A stretch of DNA of 49,691 nt from Kurthia sibirica (GCF_003143975.1 NZ_QFVR01000025.1:1-49691), one strand, 5' to 3'. Positions 18,709 to 28,280 are shown, counted from the first letter of the stretch. The notes: generated by a model from the sequence alone, not told the origin. A program made the numbers and translations.

Positions 18709-21700
18709 ATGACAACTGAGTTACGACAAACCGCTTCACTAACTGAACTACTAGGGACGCAACCACTCCCTTTCACCTTGATTGATTATGAAAATACGCC
18801 CCTACATATATCACCAAGTATTAAAACAACCGCTTCACTGCGAGTATTAATAGCAAGCTACGCAAGTTTCCTACATCGTCAATCCAATGAAGCTACGATT
18901 GAATTTTCTATTCACTTAGAGGACCGTGTGAACTTATTTAACTATACCTTTACACCAGACAGCATTGTCGGTGATGTGTTAAGACAAGCTGATCTCGCTA
19001 TGACAACAGTACTACCCGCCAACTACCCTGCACTTGCATTAACATTTGCTACTGGTCCGATTAGCAATGAATTTGCGTTAGCCCTTATTGTAGAAAATGA
19101 CGCGCTATACTTCCAATCAACACCTGCCATAATCAACACCAAAAATGAAACTCTTTTTAACACGCATTTCGAAACATTATTAAACAGTTTTGACCAACTC
19201 AGTGAACTGCCGATTATGGCCATTCCTATTGTAACCGATGCAGAATTGGAGACGTACGCTCTACTGAATAATACCTCTTCATTATTTAATAATAGGCAAT
19301 GTATGCATACTATTTTTAGCAATACAGCGAAAAAGCATCCACATAAAGCCGCTTTTTTATCAGTAGATCATACGATTACTTTCTCAGAATTGGATGAACA
19401 ATCCAATTCTATCGCCAATTCACTCATCCATAAAAATATTATGGTTGGTGATTATGTTGCGGTCTATATGGAACGGAGTATCGACGCGATCATTGCGATG
19501 TTAGGTGTAATGAAAGCAGGGGCTGTCTATGTTCCTATTAGCCCTGATAACCCCCAAGAACGCAATGAATTTATTATGAATGACACACAAACTTCTATTA
19601 TTTTGACAGATGACAAAACTAATTCACTTGCAAAAATAATTGCGCCACCCTTGGCAAAGGTTCTTTTATTAGAGCAGATTAAAAACGATTCCTTCACTAG
19701 ACCAATAGTCGATGTTACTGCCCTAGATATAGCTTATATTATTTATACTTCAGGATCTACGGGACGTCCAAAAGGCGTTAAAATACCGCATAAGAGTATC
19801 GCAACTTTTGGATATGCAGAAACACAAATTTTCAATTTTTCAGCTGAAGATGTTCTCACACAATTCTATACATTGACCTTTGATGCTTCGATGCTAGAGC
19901 TTTGTCCTATGATTTTTTCCGGTGCCACTTTATATATGTTGTCTAAAGAAGAACGTTTAGATATTAGCCTTTTTGCTGCTGCAATCGACAAACATAATAT
20001 CGTCGGTGTACCGATGGTGCCTGTCAGTGCCATGAAACAATATTCCTTATTTGCAACTGCTGAAGACAAAAAGAAAATGGCTCAATTACGCTATTTTGGT
20101 GTCGGTGGTGAGGCTTTACCTGCTGAAGTAGCAAGGTTATTTCAAAAATCATTTGGTCTTATTCCCCTCATAAATGTTTATGGTCCAACAGAATGTTCAG
20201 TACTAACTACAACATATCGTATTGACAAAATAGTTGAAAATCATATAACGAATATTCCAATTGGAACACCACTAAGTAATTATCGCGTCCATATTTTAAA
20301 TGAGGCGCAGCAATACTGTCCTGTAGGTGTAGCGGGAGAGATGTATATTGAGAGCGAGGGACTTGCGGAGGGGTATTTAAATTTACCACTTAAAACCGAT
20401 GAAGTTTTTGTGCATACAGCATATTCTTCCAATAAAATGTATCGTTCTGGTGATATTGTGCGACTAAGTAATGACGGATTATTAGAATTTGCTGGACGTA
20501 AAGATTCCCAAGTTAAAATACGTGGTTTCCGTGTAGAACTCGGTGAAATTGAGGACCACCTATTAAAAGCGAATCACATAGTAGATGGTGCAATTGTGAC
20601 AACAGAATTACAAGGTGAGCTCACATTAATAGCATACTATCAAAAAGAAAAAAATTGTCAGTTGAACGCACATTCCTTAACAGCTGATTTAAAACAACAA
20701 TTACCTAGTTATATGATTCCAAGTTATTTTATAGAAGTAGAAAATTTCCCATTATTACCGAGTGGTAAAATTAATCGAGCAGAGTTAAGCAACCGCCCTA
20801 TTAAGAGTGAAAAGTCATCTAAAGTGATAAGCGTATCCAATGCTACAACACCTACTGAAAAAAATATCTCGCAAGCATGGTGTGATGTTTTAAACATTAC
20901 ATCCGTTGGTATTAAAGAAGATTTCTTTGAAATTGGTGGTCACTCTTTAAAAGTGCTAGCTCTCTTATCTAAATTAAAGAAAACATATCCGATTTTCAAA
21001 ATAAATGATTTCTTTCAATATCGTACGATTGAAGAACTTGCAAATTATGCCGATCACGCTAACTTAAATACAATGGTCGAAAAAATCATGACGGTGCATA
21101 CTGATTTAGTGGAGCACCCAATCTCACTTGGTGCAACAGCAACTGCGGCACACTATGAGCAACAACATATTTTATTAACTGGAGCAACAGGCTATTTAGG
21201 TGCTCATTTATTACTACAACTTTTAAAATCGACTAGCTGTACACCTTATATTATTGTTCGTGCTAAAAATAAAGCTGCGGGTCTTGCACGCATCATTGAT
21301 ACTTTACGTCAATACGATCATGATTTTGTTGAAAAAAACAGTGCTTTAATTAATAACTGTTCGATTATTATTGGTGATTTCACCCAAAAAAATATTGGGA
21401 TGTCTTCAACGGATCTCCAATTTGTACGAACAACTATCCAAGCCATTATTCACTGTGGAGCAGATGTACGCCACTTTGGTAATAAAGAGCAATTCAAAAA
21501 AAATAATATTGAAAGTACTTCTTATTTAGCTGAATTTGCAAAAACTTGTACGAATGCTCGCTTCCACTATGTTTCTACTTTAGGCATTCAAGAAGATTTA
21601 GCTGTTGAAGGTAAATGGGATCCGTTCTTACAACAGGAAAAAATAACAGATGCTCCATTAATCGATAGTTTATATACAAACAGCAAATTGGAATCTGAAA

Positions 21701-22287
21701 AATTGCTCCAACGCTACTTCGATGATGGATTGCCGGTTACTATATATAGACCGGGTAATATTACATGCCAAGCATCTACTGGCATATTCCAAAAAAATAT
21801 TGACACAAATGCAGTCTATCGCATGTTTAAAAGTTTTATTTTATTAGGTAAAGCACCTGATGTTTCTTTTGCAATGGACTTTACAATGGTTGATTATGCA
21901 AGTGAATTAATCACGAAACTTGCCCTTAACGATTCAACAGTTGGCGGAATTTACAATATATGTAATACAACTCAAATTGACTTTAAAGATGTGATCCAGC
22001 ATTTTATCCAGTATGGATATACGATTGAATTAGTGGATGAATCTGAATTCATTCGCTTTGTTGGAGACGATACGCCCAAAAATATAGAAGGTGTAGAATT
22101 AGCAATGGCTGGTATTGAAGGCGATGGTGCAAAAAATTCACCGCTCGTGTATCGCTGTCCGCAGTCAACTAAATTTATGCAAGCTGAGCATTTAGTATGC
22201 CCACCACCTTCCGAAGCTTTTTTCACGAAAATGATTGATTATGCTGTCTCTATTAATTATTTCCCGAAACCAATCACATGCATTTAA
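18709..22287 (+). CDS. Single-module adenylation-carrier-reductase NRPS-like enzyme
   Basis: A 1192-residue synthetase. The first 195 residues resemble the C-terminal half of a condensation domain plus linker but lack an HHxxxD motif. The adenylation domain follows (about 200-690) with YTSGSTGRPKG near 346, FDAS, YGPTEC, RSGD, RGFRVELGEIE and LPSGKINR. The carrier domain has GGHSL with the pantetheine serine at about 746. The C-terminal thioester reductase has the NADPH loop TGATGYLG near 823-830 and catalytic YTNSK near 988. The enzyme should load an acid, tether it and release it reduced, as in the Lys2 and carboxylic acid reductase classes. My hand alignment to GrsA gives pocket residues D-A-L-P-F-V-V-V-L-K, suggesting a hydrophobic alpha-amino acid. 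The ATG at 18709 follows GAAGGAG. Confidence 0.9.
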   Translation: MTTELRQTASLTELLGTQPLPFTLIDYENTPLHISPSIKTTASLRVLIASYASFLHRQSNEATIEFSIHLEDRVNLFNYTFTPDSIVGDVLRQADLAMTTVLPANYPALALTFATGPISNEFALALIVENDALYFQSTPAIINTKNETLFNTHFETLLNSFDQLSELPIMAIPIVTDAELETYALLNNTSSLFNNRQCMHTIFSNTAKKHPHKAAFLSVDHTITFSELDEQSNSIANSLIHKNIMVGDYVAVYMERSIDAIIAMLGVMKAGAVYVPISPDNPQERNEFIMNDTQTSIILTDDKTNSLAKIIAPPLAKVLLLEQIKNDSFTRPIVDVTALDIAYIIYTSGSTGRPKGVKIPHKSIATFGYAETQIFNFSAEDVLTQFYTLTFDASMLELCPMIFSGATLYMLSKEERLDISLFAAAIDKHNIVGVPMVPVSAMKQYSLFATAEDKKKMAQLRYFGVGGEALPAEVARLFQKSFGLIPLINVYGPTECSVLTTTYRIDKIVENHITNIPIGTPLSNYRVHILNEAQQYCPVGVAGEMYIESEGLAEGYLNLPLKTDEVFVHTAYSSNKMYRSGDIVRLSNDGLLEFAGRKDSQVKIRGFRVELGEIEDHLLKANHIVDGAIVTTELQGELTLIAYYQKEKNCQLNAHSLTADLKQQLPSYMIPSYFIEVENFPLLPSGKINRAELSNRPIKSEKSSKVISVSNATTPTEKNISQAWCDVLNITSVGIKEDFFEIGGHSLKVLALLSKLKKTYPIFKINDFFQYRTIEELANYADHANLNTMVEKIMTVHTDLVEHPISLGATATAAHYEQQHILLTGATGYLGAHLLLQLLKSTSCTPYIIVRAKNKAAGLARIIDTLRQYDHDFVEKNSALINNCSIIIGDFTQKNIGMSSTDLQFVRTTIQAIIHCGADVRHFGNKEQFKKNNIESTSYLAEFAKTCTNARFHYVSTLGIQEDLAVEGKWDPFLQQEKITDAPLIDSLYTNSKLESEKLLQRYFDDGLPVTIYRPGNITCQASTGIFQKNIDTNAVYRMFKSFILLGKAPDVSFAMDFTMVDYASELITKLALNDSTVGGIYNICNTTQIDFKDVIQHFIQYGYTIELVDESEFIRFVGDDTPKNIEGVELAMAGIEGDGAKNSPLVYRCPQSTKFMQAEHLVCPPPSEAFFTKMIDYAVSINYFPKPITCI

Positions 22288-22868
22288 TTGCAACGCCGAT
22301 TTCTTATAATCTGAATTTATATAGTAGGTTATTGCCTCTTCTTACGCAGCAAGAGAGAAAGTATATTCGGCACTATACATCATTTGAAAGAGCTTATGAA
22401 TCCTTGATTGCTCGTATTCTATTCAAAAAAATTCTTGGTACTTCCAATATAGTATCTCTACCATCCGGACAACCCTATATAGCTGATCGAGCTTGTCATA
22501 TTTCGATTGCTCATTGTGAAGGGCATGTATTAATAGCCATTGCTGATAAACAGGTTGGCATTGATATTGAACCGATTGATGATACACTACCAAAAGAATT
22601 ATTTATGTCGCCTACCGAATTGGACCATTACAGTCATATCCCTACGACCATTTGGACAATGAAAGAAGCATATATGAAATTTTCTGGTCGTACACTCGAT
22701 GTTATGGATCCACAAATGATTAGTTGTAAAATGAATAATCATCAGTGGACAATAACAGACTGCAGTATTGCCGTAACGGTTTTATACTTAGAACAATTAG
22801 CTATTGCCATTGTTTCAGAGAAGTTGGAACCTTACAGTTTTCAAGTAATCCCTGAAAAATACTTATAA
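22278..22868 (+). CDS. Sfp-type 4'-phosphopantetheinyl transferase
   Basis: A 196-residue enzyme that transfers phosphopantetheine from CoA to the serine of a carrier domain. The hallmark motifs are present: SIAHCEG, VGIDIEPID (about 92-100, Mg2+ ligands) and WTMKEAYMK (about 126-134). Its ATG lies ten bases inside the upstream synthetase gene, so the two are coupled and the evident client is the carrier domain at residue 746 of that protein. No clean ribosome binding site is needed given the overlap. It is a few residues shorter than typical Sfp (about 224) but has all catalytic motifs. Confidence 0.92.
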   Translation: MHLIATPISYNLNLYSRLLPLLTQQERKYIRHYTSFERAYESLIARILFKKILGTSNIVSLPSGQPYIADRACHISIAHCEGHVLIAIADKQVGIDIEPIDDTLPKELFMSPTELDHYSHIPTTIWTMKEAYMKFSGRTLDVMDPQMISCKMNNHQWTITDCSIAVTVLYLEQLAIAIVSEKLEPYSFQVIPEKYL

Positions 22869-22912
22869 GAGCTTATTCTCCAACGGTATTTAGCGTAAAA
22901 GCGACAAAATCA

Positions 22913-22950
22913 AAAAAGGACTTCGACATACATATGCCGAAGTCCTTTTT
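22913..22950. terminator. Bidirectional terminator between the PPTase gene and ahpF
   Basis: AAAAAGGACTTCG and CGAAGTCCTTTTT flank a short loop, with A- and T-runs on both sides. The two genes converge on it. Confidence 0.9.
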
Positions 22951-22960
22951 GTATGAATAT

Positions 22961-24523
22961 TTATGCTTCAACCAAAGTTGGAGCTGCCTGACGCATCATG
23001 TAATCAAAAGCACCAAGCGCTGCGGTAGCACCTGAACCAAGCGATATCACAATTTGTTTATATGCCGTATCTGTACAATCTCCCGCTGCGAAGACACCTG
23101 GAATATTTGTCGCGTTATGACGATCCACAATAATCTCACCATGTTCGTTCATATCAATTACGCCTTGTAAAAATTCTGTATTTGGTAATAATCCAATTTG
23201 AATGAAGACACCTTGCAATGCAATTGTATGTTCTTCACCTGTTGAACTATCAATATAACTCAAGCTGTTTACTGTGCTATCCCCAGTAATTTCAGTCGTT
23301 AATGCATTTGTAATGACAGTGACATTCGGCAAGCTTCTTAAACGATCTTGTAAGACTTGATCAGCCTTTAGCTCTGCATTACGCTGTAAAAGCGTAACAT
23401 GATTGACGATGCCAGCTAAATCAATGGCGGCTTCAACACCCGAGTTACCGCCACCTACTACAGCAACATCTTTCCCTTTAAACAATGGACCATCACAGTG
23501 TGGGCAATAAGCAACCCCTTTATTCTTAAATTCTTGCTCGCCTTTTACACCTAGCTGACGGTAACGAGCACCCGTTGAAATAATAACTGTTTTACTTTTT
23601 AAAATAGCACCATTTTCGAGTTCTACTTCGATTAAATCTTTCTTGTCAATACGCGCTGCACGTTGAGTATTCATGACATCAATAGGATATTCTGCTACAT
23701 GCCCTTCAAGAGCTGCCACAAATTTCGGACCTTCTGTAGCAGTCGTGCCGATTATATTTTCAATTGATAATGTATCGTTTACTTGACCGCCAAAACGATC
23801 AGCTACGATACCTGTACGAATACCTTTACGTGCCGCATAAACAGCTGCAGAGGCACCTGCAGGTCCGCCACCTACTACTAATACATCATAAGCTTCTTTG
23901 TCATTAAATTCATCTGCATTAGATGAGCTACCTAATTTATCTAAAATTTCTTCTAGTGTAATACGACCACCCTCAAAGAATTCTTTATCACGATAAATTG
24001 CTGGTACTGCCATAATTTCTTTTGCTTCGACTTCTTCTTTAAATGTGCCACCTTCAATCATCGTATGCGAAATATTAGGGTTTAATACCGCCATAATATT
24101 AAATGCTTGTACGACATCAGGACAATTATGACAAGTAAGGCTGACATATGTTTCAAAATGCATTGGTTCTTTAATGGCTTTAATGCGTTTGATGATACTG
24201 TCATCCACTTTTGGAGCGCGCCCCGAAACTTGTAATAACGCTAAGACTAATGAAGTGAATTCATGACCTAACGGTAGGCCTGCAAATACGATACCTGAAT
24301 CTTCGCCCACACGATTTACACTAAAACTTGGCGTGCGTTCTAATGTTACTTTTTCAACCGAAATACGAGAAGACAGCGTATCTAATTCTGTCATTAATTC
24401 CATCATATCCTGCGATTTTTTGCTATCATCAACACTGACTTTGAGTACTAAATCACCTTCAAGCATAGCTAAATATTGTTTTAATTGCCCTTTAATTTGA
24501 TTATCTAATGCCATCTGCTTCAC
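22961..24523 (-). CDS. ahpF: Alkyl hydroperoxide reductase subunit F
   Basis: An NADH-dependent flavoprotein disulfide reductase of 517-520 residues that recycles the peroxiredoxin AhpC. The N-terminal double thioredoxin-like domain carries CHNC, the FAD-binding loop is GGGPAGASAA, the redox pair is CPHC, the NADH loop is GGGNSG, and FAAGDCTD closes the fold. A GTG at 24523 stands about ten bases after GGAGA; the ATG three codons later fits the family N-terminus but is poorly spaced. It follows ahpC with a gap of 222 bases containing a hairpin. Confidence 0.95.
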   Translation of the reverse strand: MKQMALDNQIKGQLKQYLAMLEGDLVLKVSVDDSKKSQDMMELMTELDTLSSRISVEKVTLERTPSFSVNRVGEDSGIVFAGLPLGHEFTSLVLALLQVSGRAPKVDDSIIKRIKAIKEPMHFETYVSLTCHNCPDVVQAFNIMAVLNPNISHTMIEGGTFKEEVEAKEIMAVPAIYRDKEFFEGGRITLEEILDKLGSSSNADEFNDKEAYDVLVVGGGPAGASAAVYAARKGIRTGIVADRFGGQVNDTLSIENIIGTTATEGPKFVAALEGHVAEYPIDVMNTQRAARIDKKDLIEVELENGAILKSKTVIISTGARYRQLGVKGEQEFKNKGVAYCPHCDGPLFKGKDVAVVGGGNSGVEAAIDLAGIVNHVTLLQRNAELKADQVLQDRLRSLPNVTVITNALTTEITGDSTVNSLSYIDSSTGEEHTIALQGVFIQIGLLPNTEFLQGVIDMNEHGEIIVDRHNATNIPGVFAAGDCTDTAYKQIVISLGSGATAALGAFDYMMRQAAPTLVEA

Positions 24524-24669
24524 TGCTATATTATCTCCATTAGCCTGTAGTAAATCACTAGCGACCTCTGTCGATGCTTTTTAATATAGCAGTTTGTCAC
24601 CTCACTTTTAAGTAGTTTTTTATTATGACTATAAAAAGCAATTTGTCTTTTTAATCTCTTCATAAACAG

Positions 24670-24707
24670 AGCGACAAACACCAATCTGGAGACTGATTTT
24701 TGTCGCT
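24670..24707 (-). promoter_or_regulatory. Intercistronic hairpin between ahpC and ahpF
   Basis: AGCGACAAA (24670-24678) pairs with TTTGTCGCT (24699-24707). There is no real U-run, so it may act as a 3' stabiliser or partial terminator lowering ahpF relative to ahpC. Confidence 0.5.
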
Positions 24708-24745
24708 ACTGTTACAAATTATCTGATTGGTTGAAGAAAGTTAAA

Positions 24746-25309
24746 TTAGATTTTACCTACTAGGTCTAAGCTAGGAGTTAATGTTTCTTCGCCTTCTTGC
24801 CATTTAGCTGGGCAAACTTCACCTGGATGGTTACGCACGTATGTTGCTGCTTTAATCTTATCGATTAATTGAGAAGCATTACGACCGATACCACCATTAT
24901 TGATTTCCATTGTTTGCACGATACCATCAGGATCGATTAAGAAAGTTGCACGTTGAGCAAGACCATCTTCTTCTTCTAAAACGTCGAAGTTACGAGAGAT
25001 TGTATGAGTTGGATCACCAATCATTGTGTATTCGATTTTAGAAATAGCATCTGAATGATCATGCCATGCTTTGTGAGTGAAATGAGTATCAGTAGAAACT
25101 GAATATACCTCAGCTCCTAATTCTTTTAATGTTGCATACTCAGCTTGTAAATCTTCTAATTCCGTTGGACAAACAAATGTGAAATCAGCTGGATAAAAAC
25201 ATACTACAGCCCATTTACCTTTAAGTGTTTCGTCCGTTACTGTTTTGAACTCACCGTTTTGGAAAGCCTCTGCTTTAAATGGTAGGATTTCTTTGTTTAC
25301 TAATGACAT
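24746..25309 (-). CDS. ahpC: Alkyl hydroperoxide reductase subunit C (2-Cys peroxiredoxin)
   Basis: A 187-residue peroxiredoxin that reduces H2O2 and organic peroxides. The peroxidatic cysteine is in FTFVCPTE near residue 47 and the resolving cysteine in GEVCPAKW near 166. Length and sequence are typical of Bacillus AhpC. A strong TAGGAGGAAT precedes the ATG. A consensus promoter and a PerR-like box lie just upstream, consistent with peroxide induction. Confidence 0.97.
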   Translation of the reverse strand: MSLVNKEILPFKAEAFQNGEFKTVTDETLKGKWAVVCFYPADFTFVCPTELEDLQAEYATLKELGAEVYSVSTDTHFTHKAWHDHSDAISKIEYTMIGDPTHTISRNFDVLEEEDGLAQRATFLIDPDGIVQTMEINNGGIGRNASQLIDKIKAATYVRNHPGEVCPAKWQEGEETLTPSLDLVGKI

Positions 25310-25363
25310 AATTATATTCCTCCTAGTTGTTGTGTAGTTATATTATTAATAATTATTTCTTAA

Positions 25364-25378
25364 TTAGAATAATTATTG
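25364..25378 (-). promoter_or_regulatory. Candidate PerR box of ahpC
   Basis: The 15-base element matches the PerR consensus TTATAAT-N-ATTATAA at 11 of 14 fixed positions and lies immediately downstream of the predicted start. PerR control of ahpCF is established in Bacillus; the site here is by eye. Confidence 0.55.
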
Positions 25379-25389
25379 TTTACAATTAA

Positions 25390-25418
25390 ATTATCGTACA
25401 AAATGATTATCTTGTCAA
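25390..25418 (-). promoter_or_regulatory. Sigma-A promoter of ahpC
   Basis: On the minus strand a perfect TTGACA (25413-25418), 17 bases, then GATAAT (25390-25395). Confidence 0.8.
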
Positions 25419-25442
25419 CCCCTTACTGTAATAATAACAAAC

Positions 25443-26077
25443 TTACACGTCGACTGTCCAAGAATATAGTAAAATCAAGACTTTTCCTCATACTTTATAT
25501 TTTATTTATTAATTAAAGGGACTACTGTCTTTACATAGTGAAATAATTCACAATATGCTTTTAAATACATATATATTATGCTTTACGCTGTATTTTCGGT
25601 TATTATATCATATATTCCACAACAGTCAAGACAATAGATTTTTGTTGGTATACTTGACTTACATGACATATATTATTCAAATTTCACATAAAAAAACTAG
25701 CGATTTACAGCGATTTTCTTGACAAATTATATTTTTATTATTGAATTATCTCATTTACGTCGTATTTTTACTGTAATTGAGAATTTATAAAAAACAAGCC
25801 TCTATAGATTTCTGCTCAATATTATATTTTTTCACTCATTATGACTTGTCACGCCTCAAGAATCCATTGTGAAGATTGCTCGTAGTAATGATTGAAAGTA
25901 GCCCGCCCATTAACAGTCGTTCAAAAATAGATGGTGGTCTACAACATCCGACCAAAACAAACCATCAACTTGTAGAATGCACTTTCCTAGAGAAAAGTTC
26001 AGAAAAACAGGTGATATATATCGCAAAAATAGCCGCCCATTCGACACGATTATGTAACATCGCCCATTTGCTTTAAT
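25443..26077. other. Long AT-rich intergenic region
   Basis: About 630 bases without a convincing gene. A 66-codon frame (25876-26076) lacks a ribosome binding site and a family match. It might be a decayed coding remnant, because base composition rises slightly there, but I cannot support a call. Confidence 0.4.
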
Positions 26078-26157
26078 TACACCAGAGATTTGTTCTTTTC
26101 ATGAAAAAGAGCGAATCTCTGGTGTAGTAAGACCATCAGCAATTCGCTCTTTTTCAT
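26078..26157 (-). terminator. Two overlapping alternative hairpins after the DUF817 gene
   Basis: Hairpin A: 13-base arms at about 26078-26090 and 26114-26126. Hairpin B: 16-base arms at 26101-26116 and 26142-26157. They share bases 26114-26116, so only one can form fully. On the minus strand hairpin B ends in a CTTTTT-type tail and fits a terminator for the upstream DUF817 gene. Confidence 0.65.
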
Positions 26158-26220
26158 TTACCTATTCTTATTTTCAAAACAATGACAAGTAAAGTTGTAT
26201 GGCCGAGTCATGTCATTTCT

Positions 26221-26979
26221 TTATGTTGTCGATCTGTTTTCCCTTCGTTTTAGCTGTGCCACAATGACTATGCTAATAATGACAAGTAAAAACCAAGAGC
26301 TAATCTTTCCAATCGAAACAAGATGCCAAGTCACTTCTTGGTTTGGGTATTGCCATGCACCAAAGTAGGTAACAATATTTTCTGCAAGCCAAATAAAAAA
26401 ACCGACAAGGATAAAAGATAAAATAATCGGCATATTGAAGACCCGGTCCAATAATGTAAAATACACTTTTGTCTGATAAAAGACAATACATAGTAGCAGC
26501 ATCAACAACCATCTAACATCATAGAAAAAATGATGTGTGAAAAAATTGACATAAATAAGTGCAGCTACAGTAAAAGCTGCATAATGTTTAGGCCAGGGTG
26601 TCATATCCATATTCAAGTGTCGCCAACTTTGGCAAATAAAACTAGCTACACTTGCATACATAAACCCACTATATAATGGTACGCCATAAAATTTAGAATA
26701 CGCGTCTTCTGGGTATGCCCAAGAACCCATTTGTGTTTTATACAATTCGAGAGCCAAACCAATAATATGAAAGATACAAATAACTTTTAACTCGTTTAGT
26801 GTTTCTACTTTTGTTGCCACCAATACGACTTGAGCAATAATACATAAAATCAAAATGACATCATAGCGTGGAAGCAATGAAATAGGGACAATTTTTGAAA
26901 AAGCTAAAGCTCCAAAAATAATGACAGGAAATATACAAGAGATCGCCATAACATATGTAAAACGCCAAAAATACTTCAT
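26221..26979 (-). CDS. DUF817-family integral membrane protein
   Basis: A 252-residue protein with about seven or eight hydrophobic segments and little outside the membrane. The conserved pieces I associate with DUF817 (B. subtilis YoaT-like) are LELYKTQMGSWAYPE, the GVPLYSGFMYASV stretch and FGAWQYPNQEVTWHLVSIGK near the C-terminus. Function is unknown. The ATG follows GAGGTGG. It is a single gene, with the unrecognised gene at 27042 upstream on the same strand. Confidence 0.8.
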   Translation of the reverse strand: MKYFWRFTYVMAISCIFPVIIFGALAFSKIVPISLLPRYDVILILCIIAQVVLVATKVETLNELKVICIFHIIGLALELYKTQMGSWAYPEDAYSKFYGVPLYSGFMYASVASFICQSWRHLNMDMTPWPKHYAAFTVAALIYVNFFTHHFFYDVRWLLMLLLCIVFYQTKVYFTLLDRVFNMPIILSFILVGFFIWLAENIVTYFGAWQYPNQEVTWHLVSIGKISSWFLLVIISIVIVAQLKRRENRSTT

Positions 26980-27041
26980 CCTTCACCACCTCGAGTATAG
27001 AACGTCAGCTAGGTTAGAAAGTTGCTAACTCGATTACTTCT

Positions 27042-28040
27042 TCAGTCAAAGTAAGGTCTCTCTCGCTTCCAATCAGCTAGGTTTTTAAGTGCGGGGTACA
27101 CAACTGCCTCACCTTCAGGATAGAGATAAAGTTTACCTTCAACTGCATCCAATGCGACGACTACTTCATCATCTTTGAAAAAGCTGATATACTTTGGTGT
27201 ACGATCTTGCCCCCAACCATTGCTACGATCTATAATCTGTTTGACTATAGCTAATGTTTCTATTGTTGTATCATATTGAAAGGCATGTAGTTTCCAATAC
27301 GGACCAAAATTCATATAGGTATTATTCGTCGTAGAACGAGAGGCCCGTAAAAATAACTTCAACGGTTGTAAAAATTCTGCAAAATACTTTTCTGTTTTTT
27401 TATGATCAAAAGCATTTTCCAACAGGAGGCATTCGAATGAATCTGTTTCATGAAAAAGCGTTTCTAACAATCGTTCATAGCGTTCCCCACGCAAATTATT
27501 CTTTGTCGATAATCCTGTCGGTTTGCCATCCAAGTAAGCAATTAAATCTTTGTACTTTTCCTTCGCTCTATAAACTTCCACCGCTTCACTTTCCAAAACA
27601 GCATAAATTGTCGTCACTTCACCGTCATAAAAATCAAAAATATCTTGTGACATCCAATCTTTATAACCATTAAATAGTGCGGTGCGATATGTTGAAAAAG
27701 GCATTTCAACTAAGCAATTATCTTGCAAATACAATCCTACTCTATTTTTTGAGTGTTCTATACTAACAATAATCTCCAATTCTTCTTCACCACTATAATA
27801 AATCATAGGGTTTTCCGTATCTTCCGTCGTCCGTACTGACTCCAACCAATCCCCCCATGTTTCAAAAACATTGTCTGTTGTCATTTGCATAGTAAAAGGT
27901 TGTCCATCCACCATAACCGCTACTGTACCAAAAAAAGGTTTTTTATATTTTTTGAAATGCTGTGAAAATTCCTCATAGCTTGTCAATTGTTTAGTAGTAT
28001 TCTTCAATGAATCAATCATCGTCTCAAAAGTTAATAACAT
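27042..28040 (-). CDS. Hypothetical soluble protein, 332 residues
   Basis: I do not recognise a family. It has no membrane segment or signal peptide, is acidic, and alternates short beta-rich stretches with charged helices. Aromatic residues are frequent (GPYWKLHAFQYD, FDFYDGEV, KRERPYFD at the end). The start is well supported by AAGGGGGAATTAG before the ATG, and the frame is intact. The composition and the apparent beta-alpha repeats recall SMI1/KNR4-like or immunity-type proteins, but no motif supports that. Confidence 0.75.
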   Translation of the reverse strand: MLLTFETMIDSLKNTTKQLTSYEEFSQHFKKYKKPFFGTVAVMVDGQPFTMQMTTDNVFETWGDWLESVRTTEDTENPMIYYSGEEELEIIVSIEHSKNRVGLYLQDNCLVEMPFSTYRTALFNGYKDWMSQDIFDFYDGEVTTIYAVLESEAVEVYRAKEKYKDLIAYLDGKPTGLSTKNNLRGERYERLLETLFHETDSFECLLLENAFDHKKTEKYFAEFLQPLKLFLRASRSTTNNTYMNFGPYWKLHAFQYDTTIETLAIVKQIIDRSNGWGQDRTPKYISFFKDDEVVVALDAVEGKLYLYPEGEAVVYPALKNLADWKRERPYFD

Positions 28041-28210
28041 CTAATTCCCCCTTTATTTCCCTTCTATTCTAAACAAAAATTAAATCACCTGTCAATTCAC
28101 GAGTGACAAAAAAAAGACCCTACCCTGTAGCTTTTCTAGTGTATGAATCATTGGCATTATACTTTTTCATACGTAAAAGTTCACCTGCTCGCATCTCCCG
28201 TCAAAAATAG

Positions 28211-28234
28211 TATATAGTTTGGCTCTGTGTCAAA
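28211..28234. mobile_element. Terminal repeat of an ISL3-family element
   Basis: GGCTCTGTGTCAAATATTG resembles the GGCTCTTTGTCAA-type inverted repeat ending ISL3-family elements. It lies 90 bases beyond the stop of the transposase remnant, as expected for that end. The partner repeat is not visible. Confidence 0.5.
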
Positions 28235-28240
28235 TATTGG

Positions 28241-28280
28241 GGTGAATGAAATGGGCTATTTAATTTCATTCACCTTTTTT
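28241..28280. terminator. Hairpin inside the ISL3 end
   Basis: GGTGAATGAAAT (28241-28252) pairs with ATTTCATTCACC (28263-28274), followed by TTTTTT on the plus strand. It probably shields the element from outside transcription. Confidence 0.7.

Noticed and set aside
25876-26076. A 66-codon frame in the gap upstream of ahpC
   Set aside because: No ribosome binding site, no recognisable family, not conserved in appearance.
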